Shown one piece after another: positions 6,472-6,697 of a stretch of 6,697 nucleotides of DNA (within the stretch, counting starts at the first letter, position 1; every line of letters starts with the position of its first letter). The position numbers and the translations under genes are program-made. Origin of the DNA: Clostridiales bacterium (GTDB lineage: Bacteria; Bacillota; Clostridia; Oscillospirales; Oscillospiraceae); assembly GCA_003516765.1 (NCBI GenBank), contig DPCD01000102.1, positions 1 through 6,697 of the forward strand, in the 5' to 3' direction. The notes below the pieces were generated by a model, which did no database searches, was not told where the DNA came from, and saw nothing but the letters and a program-made list of their open reading frames with translations.

Positions 6472-6574
6472 ACATAATATTTTACGATTTTTTTATGATC
6501 GAACATACGATACCTTGTGAAGGGAAACAGATTCATGATCCAAAACGGCACAGGCGACGTGCGTGATTGACCTT

Positions 6575-6626
6575 TTGCGGAGGAGCCGCAAGCGTGCGGG
6601 AGAATGGCTTATTTTCTGCCGAACGC
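6575..6626. other. two tandem hairpins of unknown role
   Basis: The first hairpin is TTGCGG (6575-6580) with CCGCAA (6586-6591) around AGGAG. It is followed with no gap by a longer imperfect hairpin, 6592-6604 with 6614-6626, of eleven Watson-Crick pairs and two purine mismatches (G-A and G-G) around a 9-base loop. Neither has a T-run on either strand, so they are not simple terminators. The stretch lies directly beyond the tRNA terminator. No recognised RNA family or coding frame fits it. Confidence 0.4.
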
Positions 6627-6664
6627 AAAAAATAAGTCGGAGCAAAAGCGAACTTTGCTCCGAC
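6627..6664 (-). terminator. rho-independent terminator of the leftward tRNA
   Basis: An 11-base-pair perfect stem, GTCGGAGCAAA (6636-6646) with TTTGCTCCGAC (6654-6664), encloses a 7-base loop. Read on the minus strand it is followed by TTATTTTTT (complement of 6635-6627). The stem begins one base beyond the encoded CCA end of the tRNA, so the tRNA is the last gene of its transcript. Confidence 0.88.
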
Positions 6665-6665
6665 A

Positions 6666-6697
6666 TGGTGGATCATCAGGGACTCGAACCCCGGACC
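6666..6697 (-). tRNA. tRNA gene, 3' part only (anticodon outside the window)
   Basis: Read on the minus strand, the last 32 bases fold as a tRNA 3' end. They give the end of a variable loop (GGTC), a T-stem CGGGG with CCCTG (one G-T pair) around the loop TTCGAGT, then the 3' acceptor strand ATGATCC, discriminator A, and an encoded CCA at 6668-6666. The 5' acceptor strand should therefore read GGATCAT beyond the window. The anticodon is not visible, so the amino acid cannot be assigned. The gene is convergent with the DUF1540 gene. Confidence 0.9.

Noticed and set aside
6480..6494. The T-run at 6488-6494 as the terminator of the DUF1540 gene
   Set aside because: The nearest stem ends at 6471, about 16 bases before the T-run, which is too far for a standard rho-independent terminator.
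6535..6542. ATGATCCA, matching the tRNA 3' end in inverted orientation, as a possible attachment-site remnant
   Set aside because: Only 8 bases match, the orientation is inverted, and there is no integrase or other mobile gene in the window; chance is the simplest explanation.

Overview
The window looks like ordinary chromosomal DNA of a moderate-GC Firmicute, most likely a member of the Clostridia. The basis is the tatD / yabE-like / ksgA gene order, which is a Firmicutes housekeeping arrangement, together with DUF4173 and DUF1540 proteins, purine-rich Shine-Dalgarno sites and sigma-A-like promoters. All protein genes lie on the plus strand. A partial tRNA at the right edge is on the minus strand and converges on them. 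I see no transposase, integrase, phage gene, CRISPR array or defence system.

Layout, left to right. (1) Positions 2-1108 hold the 3' part of a polytopic membrane protein of the DUF4173 family, cut by the window edge. (2) A promoter-like site precedes tatD (1292-2068), a metal-dependent nuclease. (3) The tatD-yabE gap (2069-2254) contains a perfect DnaA box and a strong sigma-A-type promoter. It leads to a cell-wall protein with DUF348, G5 and 3D domains (about 2255-3325), whose start codon is unclear and may be ATT. (4) One base later comes rsmA/ksgA (3327-4208), the 16S rRNA dimethyltransferase. rnmV (ribonuclease M5), which lies between these two genes in Bacillus subtilis, is absent. (5) A promoter overlapping the 3' end of ksgA leads to pckG (4310-6067), a GTP-type phosphoenolpyruvate carboxykinase, which ends in a textbook rho-independent terminator. 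(6) A 66-residue cysteine-rich DUF1540 protein follows (6210-6410). (7) The last 287 bases hold no protein gene that I can support. They carry a terminator-like hairpin facing left, two tandem hairpins, the terminator of the leftward tRNA, and the 3' 32 bases of that tRNA gene.

Functionally, the yabE-like gene and ksgA probably form one transcription unit (envelope remodelling plus ribosome maturation), while tatD, pckG and the DUF1540 gene each appear to have their own promoter region. pckG is metabolically separate (the oxaloacetate-PEP node). Nothing here amounts to a new multi-gene system. The points most worth a second look are the unusual start of the yabE-like gene, the missing rnmV, the isolated DnaA box, and the unexplained structured stretch between the DUF1540 gene and the tRNA.
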